A stretch of 26,089 bases of DNA from JAXMBX01 sp046349635 (GCA_046349635.1 JAXMBX010000063.1:1-26089); one strand, 5' to 3'; counted from the first letter of the stretch, positions 1 to 7,697 are shown. Program-made: numbers and translations. The notes: generated by a model not told the origin, from the letters alone.

Positions 1-48
1 TCAGAAAGCTCGATCCGGGGTCGTCCAGAGCATTTTTTGGAACAGAAT

Positions 49-504
49 TCAGACGAAGCGCGTCTCGGAACTATCCTCGGAAATCTCGGACAGCAGCCGG
101 ATAAACTCGGGCAGGTCATACAAGGCTTCCAGATCGGGATCGGCCGCCATGTGGTCGGCATCGTCGTAGCCCTGATCCACCGCCCGCCGCAGGACCTGGA
201 CCGCTTCCTGGAGGTGTCCGCACAGGGCCTGACTGCAACCCAGGTTATACAACACAACCGGATTGTTCGGGCGGAGTTGCGCGTGTCGCAGGTCGATTTC
301 CAGCGCCTCCGCGTGCCGATTCTTGAGGGTGAAAATCTGCCCCATCTGGGTCAGTACTTCGGAGTAGGCGGCATTATTCTTGAGGATGTTGCCGTAGAAC
401 TCCAATTCAAAGTCGGTCTGCGAGCGTTTCACGATGGCGGCCAGTTCCATGGGAACGGAAGCCTCGGGAACATCGGACGAGTAAGACGCAGAACCTCGAG
501 TCAT
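49..504 (-). CDS. Small TPR-repeat protein
   Basis: Protein of 151 residues with two tetratricopeptide-like helical pairs. The first is at about residues 47-80 (AYSEVLTQMGQIFTLKNRH...). The second is at about 81-114 (NPVVLYNLGCSQALCGHLQE...). A short acidic tail follows. TPRs are protein-protein interaction scaffolds; no catalytic motif, signal peptide or membrane segment is visible, so a cytoplasmic adaptor role is inferred. I chose the ATG at 504. The same frame stays open to a TTG at 555, but that codon has no Shine-Dalgarno and lies too close to the -10 box at 579-584. An ATG at 450 (MELAAIVKRSQTDF) is also possible, since the recognisable domain begins there. The gene has its own promoter and no same-strand partner close by. 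The TPR call is firm; the specific function is unknown. Confidence 0.8.
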   Translation of the reverse strand: MTRGSASYSSDVPEASVPMELAAIVKRSQTDFELEFYGNILKNNAAYSEVLTQMGQIFTLKNRHAEALEIDLRHAQLRPNNPVVLYNLGCSQALCGHLQEAVQVLRRAVDQGYDDADHMAADPDLEALYDLPEFIRLLSEISEDSSETRFV

Positions 505-578
505 GGCAAACCCATTCTGAGAAGCCGCGAGCCCCTGAATCTTATTTCGGTTCAAACCGGGCTGCGTTGTCAGTTGGA

Positions 579-606
579 ATTATAGAGCCTGTCGAGTTTT
601 CAACAA
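579..606 (-). promoter_or_regulatory. Sigma70-like promoter for the TPR gene
   Basis: On the minus strand the -35 is TTGTTG (601-606), followed by a 16-base spacer and a perfect TATAAT (579-584). Transcription would begin near 572, about 68 bases upstream of the chosen ATG at 504. Planctomycete promoters are poorly characterised, so the call rests only on resemblance to the consensus and correct placement. Confidence 0.5.
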
Positions 607-807
607 CTGCAAAGCTCATGCCAGTGGTAGACCCCGAAAGTCCCCCTCGGGTTCTCCCGAAATGAGCCTGTTTTTCTCGGAAAATTGTGTATTTCATGTG
701 GAAAGTTCCGGGAAGCATGCCCCTTTGGCGCCCCGGGAGACTGCCCGTCAAATTGGCACGCTCGACCAGCTCTCCGCCAACGACTCGTCCAATGGCGGCC
801 AGGCCCA

Positions 808-837
808 TAAAAAAAGGGCCCTCGCTGGAGGGCCCTT
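808..837 (-). terminator. Intrinsic terminator of the acidic-tail gene
   Basis: A perfect 10-bp stem (814-823 with 828-837; AAGGGCCCTC) closes a 4-base loop. It is flanked on the plus strand by seven A residues (809-815), so the minus-strand transcript has a GC-rich hairpin followed by a U tract. It lies about 140 bases downstream of the stop at 978. Confidence 0.85.
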
Positions 838-977
838 GGGCTGGTTTCAGTTCGTCATGAACCGGCAGGAATCGCCACAGTCGTGGCTCGAACAGAGGCG
901 GATCCCGAATCAATGACTGTTGATCGGTCCCTCCTCCTGCCCGGCTGCCGAATTCTTCCGCGGCGCCGAGTCAGGGA

Positions 978-1319
978 CTATTCGAAGTCTTCTTCCTCTT
1001 CTTCCTCCCCGTCCTCCTCGTCGAGATCATCATCATCGAATTCTTCGTCGTCGAATTCGTCGAGGTCTTCATCTTCGAGTTCCTCGTCATCGAATTCTTC
1101 ATCGTCGAATTCTTCATCATCATCGTCGTCATCGAGGTCATCGTCCTCGAATTCCTCGTCTTCCTCATCCTCCCGGCGGAGCCACCAGGTTTGCGAGGTT
1201 TGCAGACGACTCTGTGCCCCCACAGCCAGGCGGTCTCCGAGCACCTCCGAGCCTTCCGCCAGAACGGAACGCATCAGAGTGTTACGCATCTCTCCATCAA
1301 TTTTGTAACCCGTGACCAT
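978..1319 (-). CDS. Hypothetical protein with extreme Asp/Glu-rich C-terminal tail
   Basis: 113 residues in two parts. Residues 1-49 form a mixed-composition head (MVTGYKIDGEMRNTLMRSVL...QTWWLRR). Residues 50-113 are made only of D and E with scattered F and L and one G, in repeating units such as DDEEFDDEEF. I do not recognise the head. The start at 1319 is chosen because AAGAGG lies 10 bases upstream; the frame is open to a TTG at 1427 but that start has no such site. The tail is presumably disordered and highly negative. Known uses of such tails include DNA mimicry, histone-like or ribosomal contacts, cation binding and chaperone-like shielding; none can be chosen here. A strong terminator follows at 808-837, which supports a real, singly transcribed gene. 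Confidence 0.7.
   Translation of the reverse strand: MVTGYKIDGEMRNTLMRSVLAEGSEVLGDRLAVGAQSRLQTSQTWWLRREDEEDEEFEDDDLDDDDDDEEFDDEEFDDEELEDEDLDEFDDEEFDDDDLDEEDGEEEEEEDFE
981..1172 (-). repeat. GAN trinucleotide low-complexity tract coding the acidic tail
   Basis: On the minus strand the tract is almost entirely GAA/GAG/GAC/GAT codons interrupted by TTC and CTC. On the plus strand this reads as imperfect repeats of units like TCGTCGAATTC. Codons alternate between synonyms, so it is not a clean microsatellite. That argues for selection on the acidic protein sequence rather than simple slippage, although slippage could still change its length. Confidence 0.75.
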
Positions 1320-2038
1320 CGTATTTAAACCTCTTGAACTTTTTAGAAACGTCGTCTTTCGAACCCGTCCCGTTGCCTCCGCAAGATGAGGAATTGCAAG
1401 AGGACGAAGTTCGACGTCAGAAATCAAACCTGCCGCGTCACTCTACGATGGAATTCTTCCACCGCAAATGTAACCCATCGGACCGCGCTGAGCCCGCCGT
1501 CCCAGGTGAGACAAACGGGTCATGGTGATACTCGGTTTCAAGCTCCCAAAACAATACGCAAAAGCATTATTTCAGCCCATCCCCTTTGTCAAGGGGCCCG
1601 GATCTCCGGAATCTTCGGAAAACCCTTCCAACGCCTGCCGTTTTCGAGCGGGTTTCAGGCGGGCATTCAAGCCTCTTCGGAAAATGCTCCGATGAACCTG
1701 AATTCCCGCAGAATCTCCCTTAAAAATCCCTCTGTCGGGGAGCCTTCGCGGGAAAGTAATCCGCCAAACTGATGTTGTCAACTGTTTGAACCCAGAACTC
1801 CGATTTTTCGCAAACTTTTCCTGGCTCCGGTCCCGGCCGTTCGCGTCCCACCGGAGTCGTTTCCAACGCAGGATCGTTGCCGTCCTCGTTCGGGCAGGCC
1901 CCGCTTGTTCTGTTGAGGAATTTCGCCCCCTCCTCGCTGTCCCGAACGGCATTCGATAAGATAAAAACAGATATCCGGGGCTCATTTTTTCCCCAAACTC
2001 GCAGTTGCTTGCTTTCATCTATTAAGAAGGGTGTTCCC
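1320..2038. other. Long intergenic region upstream of acidic-tail and FKBP genes
   Basis: About 720 bases between divergently oriented genes. Open frames exist on both strands (for example plus 1386-1772 and minus 1572-2018), but their translations are rich in R, S and P, match no family I know, and lack placed ribosome binding sites. The region probably carries the promoters of both flanking genes. A TTGACA-containing candidate for the minus strand is listed separately. No hairpin with a T tract was seen. Confidence 0.5.
1566..1592 (-). promoter_or_regulatory. Possible promoter for the acidic-tail gene
   Basis: The minus strand has a perfect TTGACA (1587-1592), and AATAAT (1566-1571) follows after 15 bases. 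The spacer is shorter than the usual 17. If used, the leader before the ATG at 1319 would be about 240 bases. This is a weak call made from consensus resemblance only. Confidence 0.3.
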
Positions 2039-2557
2039 ATGGTCGTCAGTCCTGGTCAAGTGGTTTTCCATTGAGTATGTCCTGCGGGACAAGAGGGGAA
2101 TATCCTCGACAGCACCGAGGCCGGGGAGCCCGCTCGCCTATTTATGGCAGAAGAAGGAGAGATCATTCCGGGGCTGGAACAGGCCCTGGAGGGGAAATCC
2201 GTTCCCTCCGACTTCAAGGTTGTCATTCCCGCTGAGGATGCGTACGGCGAGCGCGACGAAGACCTCGTTTATGAAGTCGATCGCGAAAGTTTTGAAGAAG
2301 GAGAAGCGATTGAGATCGGCATGCAGTTCGAGACTGAGATCGACGGCGAACTGCAGATCGTGACCGTCGTCGGTATTCAGGGCGAAGACGTCGTCGTTGA
2401 TGCCAATCATGAACTCGCCGGTAAGGAACTTTACTTCGAAGGCAAGATTGTCGACATTCGCCCCGCGACTCCCGAAGAGATGGAGCATGGCCACGTCCAC
2501 GGCGAGGGATGCGATCATGACCACGATTTCGACGACGATGACGACGACGAGGCCTGA
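2039..2557 (+). pseudogene. slyD: FKBP-type peptidyl-prolyl isomerase, SlyD-like, N-terminal part frameshifted
   Basis: SlyD-type FKBPs are proline isomerases/chaperones with an insert-in-flap domain and a metal-binding His-rich tail. From 2144 to the stop the frame is intact: GEIIPGLEQALEG, IPAEDAYGERDED, the insert-in-flap part, NHELAGKELYFEGKIVDIRP and a tail of His/Asp (HGHVHGEGCDHDHD then a D run). The proper start is ATG 2039, preceded by AGAAGG at 8 bases, giving MVVSPGQVV. That frame stops at 2074. The expected N-terminus can be recovered only by switching frames about four times between 2064 and 2144: MVVSPGQVV / SIEYVLRDK / EGNILDSTEAGEP / PLAYL / AEEGEIIPG. Each switch fits a one-base gain or loss. 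A truncated product from ATG 2144 is possible but would lack the first FKBP strands. Family assignment is firm. Whether the gene is broken in the organism or misread is open. Confidence 0.8.
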
Positions 2558-2634
2558 TACTCTTTCGGGCTGGAGACTTTGACAGCGCTCTCGAACGGAC
2601 AGCATATCGAAATCGGAAGGATGATCCCAAAGTT

Positions 2635-3216
2635 ATGGCGAGGGCACCGAAGATTCTGGCATTTTCCGGCAGCTTGCGGGCTGGATCCTTTAATCAAACC
2701 CTGATTCGGATCGGAGTGCAAGGAGCCGCCGCCGCAGGTGCGGAGGTGACTGTCATCAGTCTGCGGGATTATCCGTTGCCGGTGTTCGATCAGGACATTG
2801 AGGCCCGCGAAGTTCCGGACAATGCACTCAAACTGCTGGAACTGTTCCGAATGCACGATGGACTGTTGATCGCTTCTCCGGAATACAACAGCTCCGTCAC
2901 CGCGGCTCTTAAGAACGCCATCGATTGGGTTTCCAGGCCCTTGAATGGCGCTCCAGGGCTGGTGGGGTTCTCGGGCAAAGTTGCCGGCCTGATGAGCGCC
3001 TCGCCAGGGGCGCTGGGAGGGCTGCGGGGTCTCGTCCATCTGCGGGCCATCCTCTCCAATATCCAGGTTCTGGTGATTCCGGATCAGATTGCCATCAGTC
3101 AGGCCCACCAGGCCTTCGACGAGCAGGGGCAACTCAAGGACAAGGGGCAGCAACAGCGAGTTGAAGAGATCGGTAAAAAGACCGCGGAGCTGATTCGTAA
3201 ACTGAACGCGGTTTGA
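2635..3216 (+). CDS. NADPH-dependent FMN reductase family protein
   Basis: 193 residues, the full length of the flavodoxin-fold FMN reductase family (PF03358; SsuE/ChrR/YieF-like). The FMN phosphate-binding loop GSLRAGSFN is at residues 11-19. The characteristic segment SPEYNSSVTAALKNAIDWVS is at about 82-101, followed by GKVAGLMSASPGALGG, which helps form the flavin pocket. Such enzymes pass electrons from NAD(P)H through FMN to quinones, metals, azo compounds or a partner oxygenase; the substrate here cannot be told. The protein is cytoplasmic, with no signal or membrane segment. It follows the FKBP gene by 77 bases on the same strand and precedes the propeller gene by 63 bases, so co-transcription is plausible. 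Unlike both neighbours its frame is intact throughout. Confidence 0.92.
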   Translation: MARAPKILAFSGSLRAGSFNQTLIRIGVQGAAAAGAEVTVISLRDYPLPVFDQDIEAREVPDNALKLLELFRMHDGLLIASPEYNSSVTAALKNAIDWVSRPLNGAPGLVGFSGKVAGLMSASPGALGGLRGLVHLRAILSNIQVLVIPDQIAISQAHQAFDEQGQLKDKGQQQRVEEIGKKTAELIRKLNAV

Positions 3217-3279
3217 CTCACGTCTCAAATCCCCCCGGTCCCATTTAAAGGCCGCGGTAATTTCAGCGAGGAGTAACGC

Positions 3280-4927
3280 ATGTCACGGGAGAATCCTCCG
3301 GCTGCAACGGGACCGGTCCGACGCTTTTCCCGGATCAGCGGCAGGCGCCTCTGTCTCTATAGTTTCTGGCTCGCCGTGGCCTGTCTGGTTCTGGTGTGGG
3401 GCTGGCCGGACATCGAGAGGGTCTTTCGAGTGGGAGGAACACTCCTGTTCGGAGGACTCGCCGGGATCCTGTTGGGACTGTGGTTCTTTCTGTTCAGCGG
3501 TTGGTCGCGGCGGGTCAAGTTCATCACCGCAACGGCTCTTGCCTTGTTCGTGGTGGTCGCCATCGCGCTCCTCCGAGTCAAGGAGTTCTCAGGTGATGTC
3601 GTTCCCATCCTGACCTGGAGGTGGACTCCCGTCAGCGATCAGACGCTGCAGACCGCTCCTTCGGAGCAGATTGCGGCTCAGCCCCTGAAGTTTCCACACG
3701 GCAGCCGGGCGACGGATGCACCTCGATTCCTGGGATCGGACGGGCGGGGTGAAATTCATGGGCTGAAGTTGGAGACCGACTGGGAGAAACATCCTCCCCG
3801 GGAAGTCTGGAAGATCCCGATGGGGGCCGGGTGGGGCGGTTTCGCGGTCGTTGGAAACTATGCGATCACACAGGAGCAGCGTGGAGCGCAGGAATGCGTT
3901 AACTGCTATGACGTGAACAACGGGAAACTGCTCTGGAGCCATCAGGATGTCGTGCGTTTCTCGGAAGTCCTGGGAGGGGACGGTCCCCGGGCCACACCCA
4001 CAATCGAGGACGGGCGGGTCTATGCACTCGGCGCGACGGGGATTCTGAATTGCCTGGAAGGGAAACGGGCAAGTCAGTCTGGACGCGCAAATACTCTGAA
4101 AGAACTGGGCCAGCTGAACCTGGAGTGGGGCAAAGCTCCTCTCCCGCTGATCGTCAGAAAATCTGGTGATCATCAGCCTCGGAAAACCTCTCCCGGAGGT
4201 CATAAAACACTTCCCTCCCTGTCGGATGGTCTGGCGGCTTTTCATCGGGATACGGGAAGCTCGTCTAGGAAGGCAGGCCGGGATTACGCCTGTTATTCGT
4301 CCCCCGTCCTCGCGAAGTTTGCCGGCATGCCTCAAGTTTTGAGTTTGAACGCGACCAGCCTTTCCGCACATGATCCGCACACCGGGTGGATTCTGGCCGG
4401 TCACATCCCTGGCCGGGAACTCATCCCAAGTGCTCCAACCCCTTGTGATTGAGGGGGATCGCGTGCTGCTCTCCGCGGGTTACGGTTTGGGGAAGTGCTC
4501 CGCAAGAGGTAACTCGCACGGGGAACGCCCGATGGAAAATCGAGGAGCAATGGCGGCTTCCCGGCAGCTGAAGACCCGTTTTACGAACGTCGTCCTCCGG
4601 AACGATTCCATCTACGGCCTCGATGACGGAATTCTCTGTTGTGTCGATGTGGAGACGGGAAAAACGCGGCTGCAGCGGAACGGACGCTACAGTCACGGGC
4701 AGATTCTTCTGGTGGAGGATCTGCTGCTCGTGCAGGCCGAAAATGGAGACCTGGCGGCTGGTCCGTGCCGATCCGCATGCGTACAGGAACTCGCCCGCGT
4801 TCCCGCCCTCACGGGGAAGACGTGGAATAATCCGACCCTCTGCGGAAATCGGCTCCTGGTCCGTAACGCGGAGCAGGCGATCTGCTTTGAACTGGCGCTG
4901 CGCGACCCGTCCCGGCAGGCGCAATAA
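3280..4927 (+). pseudogene. Membrane-anchored PQQ/BamB-like beta-propeller protein, multiply frameshifted
   Basis: ATG 3280 follows an excellent GAGGAG at 6 bases. The N-terminus has three hydrophobic segments (about residues 26-45, 52-73, 80-98). A PQQ-binding-like/BamB-type propeller follows, with blade motifs such as VNCYDVNNGKLLWSHQD, SLSAHDPHTGWIL, LVIEGDRVLLSAGYG and ILCCVDVETGK. From about 4060 the reading frame breaks repeatedly. Reading frames can be stitched to give a sensible protein: LEGK+TGKSVWT+ANTLKELGQLNLEWG, NLVIISLGKPLPEVIK, DTG+KLVWKAGRDY, SHPWPGTHPKCSNP, LVRADPHAY, ending in GKTWNNPTLCGNRLLVRN and the TAA at 4927. I count at least eight single-base shifts, several at runs of A or G. 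The intact gene would encode about 545 residues with the propeller outside the cytoplasmic membrane. Its function in planctomycetes is unknown. Confidence 0.75.
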
Positions 4928-4930
4928 AAA

Positions 4931-4962
4931 AACCTCCCCGTGAATCGCATCACGAGGAGGTT
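4931..4962. terminator. Bidirectional intrinsic terminator between convergent genes
   Basis: A 13-bp stem with a single C-A mismatch (4931-4943 with 4950-4962) closes a 6-base loop. On the minus strand it is followed by seven or eight Ts (complement of the A run 4925-4932), a strong terminator for the RNA-binding protein gene. On the plus strand TGTGTTTTCT follows, giving weaker termination for the propeller gene, whose stop is immediately upstream. Confidence 0.85.
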
Positions 4963-5003
4963 CTGTGTTTTCTCAGGCCGAGTCGTTCGACCACGAGCGG
5001 GAC

Positions 5004-5339
5004 TTACCAGTTGTCCCGACCGCGTCCGCCCCCTCCGCCGTAGCCGCCGCGACCGCCACGGCCACCACCACCACCGCCGCCGCCACGATCTTCGCGCGGG
5101 CGGGCTTCATTGACCGTCAGGGGACGGCCATTGAGCTCCTTGCCATTCATCGCTTCGATCGCGGCCTGGGCTTCCTGATCGTTCGGCATTTCGACGAAGC
5201 CGAAACCCTTCGAGCGACCGGATTCCCGATCCATGATCACCTGGGCAGAACCGACAGACCCGTGTTGCGAGAACATTTGTTCGAGATCTTTGTCGGTCAC
5301 GGAATAGGGCAGATTGCCCACGTACAGTTTTTTCGCCAC
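5004..5339 (-). CDS. RRM-domain glycine-rich RNA-binding protein
   Basis: 111 residues: one RNA recognition motif (about 3-80) and a Gly/Arg-rich tail (83-111, GGRGGRGGYGGGGGRGRDNW). RNP2 is LYVGNL (5-10) and RNP1 is KGFGFVEM (44-51), with the aromatic residues that stack on RNA bases. Family members in cyanobacteria and planctomycetes are small RNA chaperones, often cold-induced; RGG tails add unspecific RNA affinity. I chose the GTG at 5339 (MAKKLYVGNLPYS) because GGAG lies 8 bases upstream and family members start at that point. The in-frame start at 5366 would add nine unrelated residues. The gene has a long leader with a good promoter about 250 bases upstream and a terminator at 4931-4962, so it is probably monocistronic. 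Confidence 0.92.
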   Translation of the reverse strand: MAKKLYVGNLPYSVTDKDLEQMFSQHGSVGSAQVIMDRESGRSKGFGFVEMPNDQEAQAAIEAMNGKELNGRPLTVNEARPREDRGGGGGGGGRGGRGGYGGGGGRGRDNW

Positions 5340-5591
5340 GTTTTGGACTCCAGCAGAAACATTCACGCAACTCAGGCCAGACCCACCACGGGCTGATGCC
5401 GTCGCACGATAACCACAATTTGTAAACCGGCCTGGGGCGAAAGGGAGTCACAAAGGAAGGAGCAACGGGGGTTGCCACTGCGGCAGGTGATCTCGACTGA
5501 ACCTTACAGAACATTCCGAAACAGGCGATTATTAAAGCATCAACCTGCTACGGCGATTGTCAAAGCTCTTTTTCAACCCAAAGTCACTAGC
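5340..5591 (-). other. Long 5' leader of the RNA-binding protein gene
   Basis: No gene is visible in the stretch 5340-5674 on either strand. Given the candidate promoter at 5592-5621, most of it would be the untranslated leader of the RRM gene. I could not recognise a named riboswitch or a conserved cold-box by eye. The remaining bases, 5622-5674, lie downstream of the zinc peptidase stop and hold no obvious terminator. Confidence 0.4.
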
Positions 5592-5621
5592 ATTGTAGGT
5601 CAACTGCTCGCGGATTTTCAA
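5592..5621 (-). promoter_or_regulatory. Sigma70-like promoter for the RNA-binding protein gene
   Basis: On the minus strand TTGAAA (5616-5621) is separated by 18 bases from TACAAT (5592-5597); each box matches consensus at five of six positions. Transcription would start near 5585, giving a leader of about 245 bases before the GTG at 5339. A separate TTGACA at 5558-5563 (minus) has no well-spaced -10 box. Confidence 0.45.
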
Positions 5622-5674
5622 CACAATCCCGATCCCGGGAAACGGATTCGGAACCTTCCTGAAAAATCCGGAAT

Positions 5675-6556
5675 TTACAGTTGATCGTAGGGGATCTTGA
5701 AGGTATCCCCCTGTTTCATATCTCCGGTCTTGAATCCCTTGGTGAACCACCGCACCCGCTGCTGTGAGGTTCCGTGCGTAAAAGAGTCCGGAACGACATA
5801 GCCCGTCGACCGTTTTTGCAGCCGGTCGTCGCCGATCTGCGACGCGGCATTCAGCGCCTCTTCGATGTCCCCTTCCTCCAGGATATTCTTCATCTTCTGA
5901 GCATGATGCGCCCAGACTCCCGCCAGGAAATCCGCTTGCAGTTCGAGCCGGACCGAGGCCTTGTTGTATTCCGCCTCGCTCACCCGTCCCCGGAGCGCGT
6001 GGACCTGATCCGAGATCCCCAGCAGGTTTTGCACGTGATGACCCACTTCATGCGCGATCACGTACGCCTGGGCGAAATCCCCCGGCGCATTCAGCTTTCG
6101 CTTGAGGTCATTGTAGAAGCTCAGGTCGATGTAGACGTTTCGATCCCCCGGGCAATAAAAAGGCCCCACCGCCGTGGAGGCCTGGCCGCAGGCGGAATTC
6201 ACGCTGTTTCGGAACAGGACCAGTTTGGGATCCTGATAGCGCCTGTTTTGCTGCAGGAACAATTCGCCCCATACCACTTCGGTATCGCGCAGGACGACGG
6301 ATACGAATTTTTTGAGTTGCTCTTCCTCGGGAGTCGTCTCGATCGGGCGATTATCATTGACCGCCGCGGGAGGGGGAGCGGCATTCTGCACCTGGTTCAT
6401 GATCTGCAGAACAATCCGGGGATCTCCCCCCAGCAGTGCCACCACGATGACGATGACCAGGGTGCCAATTCCCCCGCCGACCATGAGTGGGCGTCCACGC
6501 CCCTGGCCGCGACGGTCCTCTACATTCGCGCTCTCTTCGTCTCCCTGCCAACGCAT
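5675..6556 (-). CDS. ypfJ: YpfJ-type neutral zinc metallopeptidase
   Basis: 293 residues, the normal length for the PF04228 family. A short Arg-rich cytoplasmic N-terminus is followed by one hydrophobic anchor (about residues 26-43, VGGGIGTLVIVIVVALL) and an extracytoplasmic catalytic domain. The zinc site HEVGHH is at 169-174, with the downstream ELQADFLAGVW (205-215) supplying a further ligand, as in gluzincin-like metallopeptidases. Two Cys residues (123, 135) flank the substrate-side region. The start at 6556 has AGGAG 8 bases upstream. Substrates of this family are not established. It lies 229 bases downstream of the small transglutaminase gene on the same strand, so a link with the ATP-grasp/transglutaminase cluster is possible but unproven. 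No clear terminator was seen between them. Confidence 0.95.
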   Translation of the reverse strand: MRWQGDEESANVEDRRGQGRGRPLMVGGGIGTLVIVIVVALLGGDPRIVLQIMNQVQNAAPPPAAVNDNRPIETTPEEEQLKKFVSVVLRDTEVVWGELFLQQNRRYQDPKLVLFRNSVNSACGQASTAVGPFYCPGDRNVYIDLSFYNDLKRKLNAPGDFAQAYVIAHEVGHHVQNLLGISDQVHALRGRVSEAEYNKASVRLELQADFLAGVWAHHAQKMKNILEEGDIEEALNAASQIGDDRLQKRSTGYVVPDSFTHGTSQQRVRWFTKGFKTGDMKQGDTFKIPYDQL

Positions 6557-6785
6557 GATCTGGTCTCCTGTTGCGCAGTCAATTCCCTATCGCGTCTGTC
6601 GCGGTGTATCGCATTACAAAACCATCGATTTCGAGGCGACACAAAAGTATTGCATACTCCTGTGATCCCGGCAGTTCATCACGGCGAGACAACTCCCGCA
6701 CGGAAAATTCCCGCCCCGAAAATTCTCTCACAGTGGAGCAGGGGGGACAACCCCGCCTCAACGCGGAGGGGTATGCGGCTTGCGG

Positions 6786-7697
6786 CTACTGCTGCGGCGA
6801 AACATCCACGGCCACGTGCATCGTGTGCGTGCCTCCGCCGACGTACACTCCCTTGATCGGGCTGACGTCGCTGTAGTCCCGGCCCCAGGCCACGGTCACG
6901 TGCCGCCCGTTCGGAATTACGTTGTTCGTCGGGTCCAGGTCCACCCATCCGTATTCCGGCACGAAGACCGACAACCAGGCATGGGAGGCATCCGCCCCGA
7001 TCAGTTTCGGTTTTCCGGGAGGAGGTTCCGTCAAGAGGTAGCCGCTGACGTACCGCGCCGCCAATCCCAGCTCCCGCAGCACCGTGATTTGCAAGTGGGC
7101 AAAATCCTGGCAGACTCCGCACCGCTGCCGGAACACCTCCGCCGTCGTCGTCGTGATCGCCGTGGAGGAGGGAGCATACTTAAAATCGTTGTGGATGCGG
7201 GCGGTCAAATCCAGCGCCCCCTCCAGGATCGGTCGCCCGGGGGTGAAGCTGGTCAACCCGTACTCACGCGCTTCCTCCAGAAAACGGATAAACGGTGATT
7301 CATAACGAAACTGCACTGCTTCGAACTCTTCTCCCGACTGGGCATCGACCAGCAGATCCCGAACTTCTTCCCAGGGAAGAGTTTGATTCTCGTCCGGAGG
7401 AGGGGCAGGGTGCGATTCCACCACGCTCCGGGCCGTGACCGTCAACTGCTGGTGCGGATGCTCGATCGAGACGTATCGGACGCCGTTTCCGAAATCGTCC
7501 TGCCAGTCTTTCGAAAAGATCGGCTCCGGAAATATCTCGATTTCACACTTCAGCGACCTCTGCGACGGAGTTTCCCGCGGCCTGACCCGGATCTGGTTCT
7601 GGCACAACGATACCGGGTCGGAGTAGAAATACGTCGTGGTGTGGCGGACGTTGTACAACATGCGAGCGATCATGTTTTCTGTCGGCGTGCAAGTCAC
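6786..7697 (-). CDS. Transglutaminase-like protein with bacterial transglutaminase N-terminal domain
   Basis: 303 residues. The N-terminal beta domain (PF08379-like) begins at about residue 13 (MLYNVRHTTTYFYSDPV). The papain-like transglutaminase core (PF01841) covers about 160-260. The catalytic triad is complete: Cys196 in RCGVCQDFAHL, His239 in DASHAW, Asp255 in WVDLDPTN. A C-terminal segment (GRDYSDVSPIKGVYVGGG) is typical of this family. No signal peptide is visible. It is the last gene of the five-gene minus-strand cluster, 70 bases after the fused ATP-grasp/alpha-E gene. I kept the GTG at 7697, which has GAGG 8 bases upstream; ATGs at 7673 and 7661 are alternatives, the latter closer to the usual family start. 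In these clusters the fold may act as an amidase/peptidase or amide ligase on the peptide made by the ATP-grasp; that is inference. Confidence 0.93.
   Translation of the reverse strand: MTCTPTENMIARMLYNVRHTTTYFYSDPVSLCQNQIRVRPRETPSQRSLKCEIEIFPEPIFSKDWQDDFGNGVRYVSIEHPHQQLTVTARSVVESHPAPPPDENQTLPWEEVRDLLVDAQSGEEFEAVQFRYESPFIRFLEEAREYGLTSFTPGRPILEGALDLTARIHNDFKYAPSSTAITTTTAEVFRQRCGVCQDFAHLQITVLRELGLAARYVSGYLLTEPPPGKPKLIGADASHAWLSVFVPEYGWVDLDPTNNVIPNGRHVTVAWGRDYSDVSPIKGVYVGGGTHTMHVAVDVSPQQ

Larger units (their letters stand above)
505..977. other. Intergenic region between TPR gene and acidic-tail gene
   Basis: About 470 bases without a convincing gene. It holds the TPR-gene promoter (579-606) and the intrinsic terminator of the upstream minus-strand gene (808-837). 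Open frames across it run through the terminator, resemble nothing I recognise and have no good ribosome binding site. Nothing else was identified between 607 and 807. Confidence 0.6.

Noticed and set aside
1..48. Tiny minus-strand frame starting near 33 and ending at the left edge
   Set aside because: It would encode about ten residues (MLWTTPDRAF) with no ribosome binding site; it is most likely intergenic sequence after the TPR gene.
542..913. Minus-strand open frame of 123 codons between the TPR and acidic-tail genes
   Set aside because: It reads through a strong intrinsic terminator and the TPR promoter, and its translation is unlike any known family.
981..1172. Repeated TCGTCGAATTC-like units considered as a CRISPR array or satellite repeat
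   Set aside because: The units are irregular, lack spacers, and are fully explained as Asp/Glu codons of the minus-strand protein.
1386..1772. Plus-strand open frame of 128 codons in the long gap
   Set aside because: Composition is typical of random frames (many R, S, P, N), no ribosome binding site, no recognised motif.
2039..4927. Programmed ribosomal frameshifting as an explanation for the broken FKBP and propeller genes
   Set aside because: There are too many shifts in both directions, without slippery heptamers or following structures at each site; sequence error or recent decay is simpler.
5774..6856. Plus-strand open frame of 360 codons over the zinc peptidase gene
   Set aside because: It is antisense to the HEVGHH peptidase and runs on into the intergenic gap without a ribosome binding site or family match.
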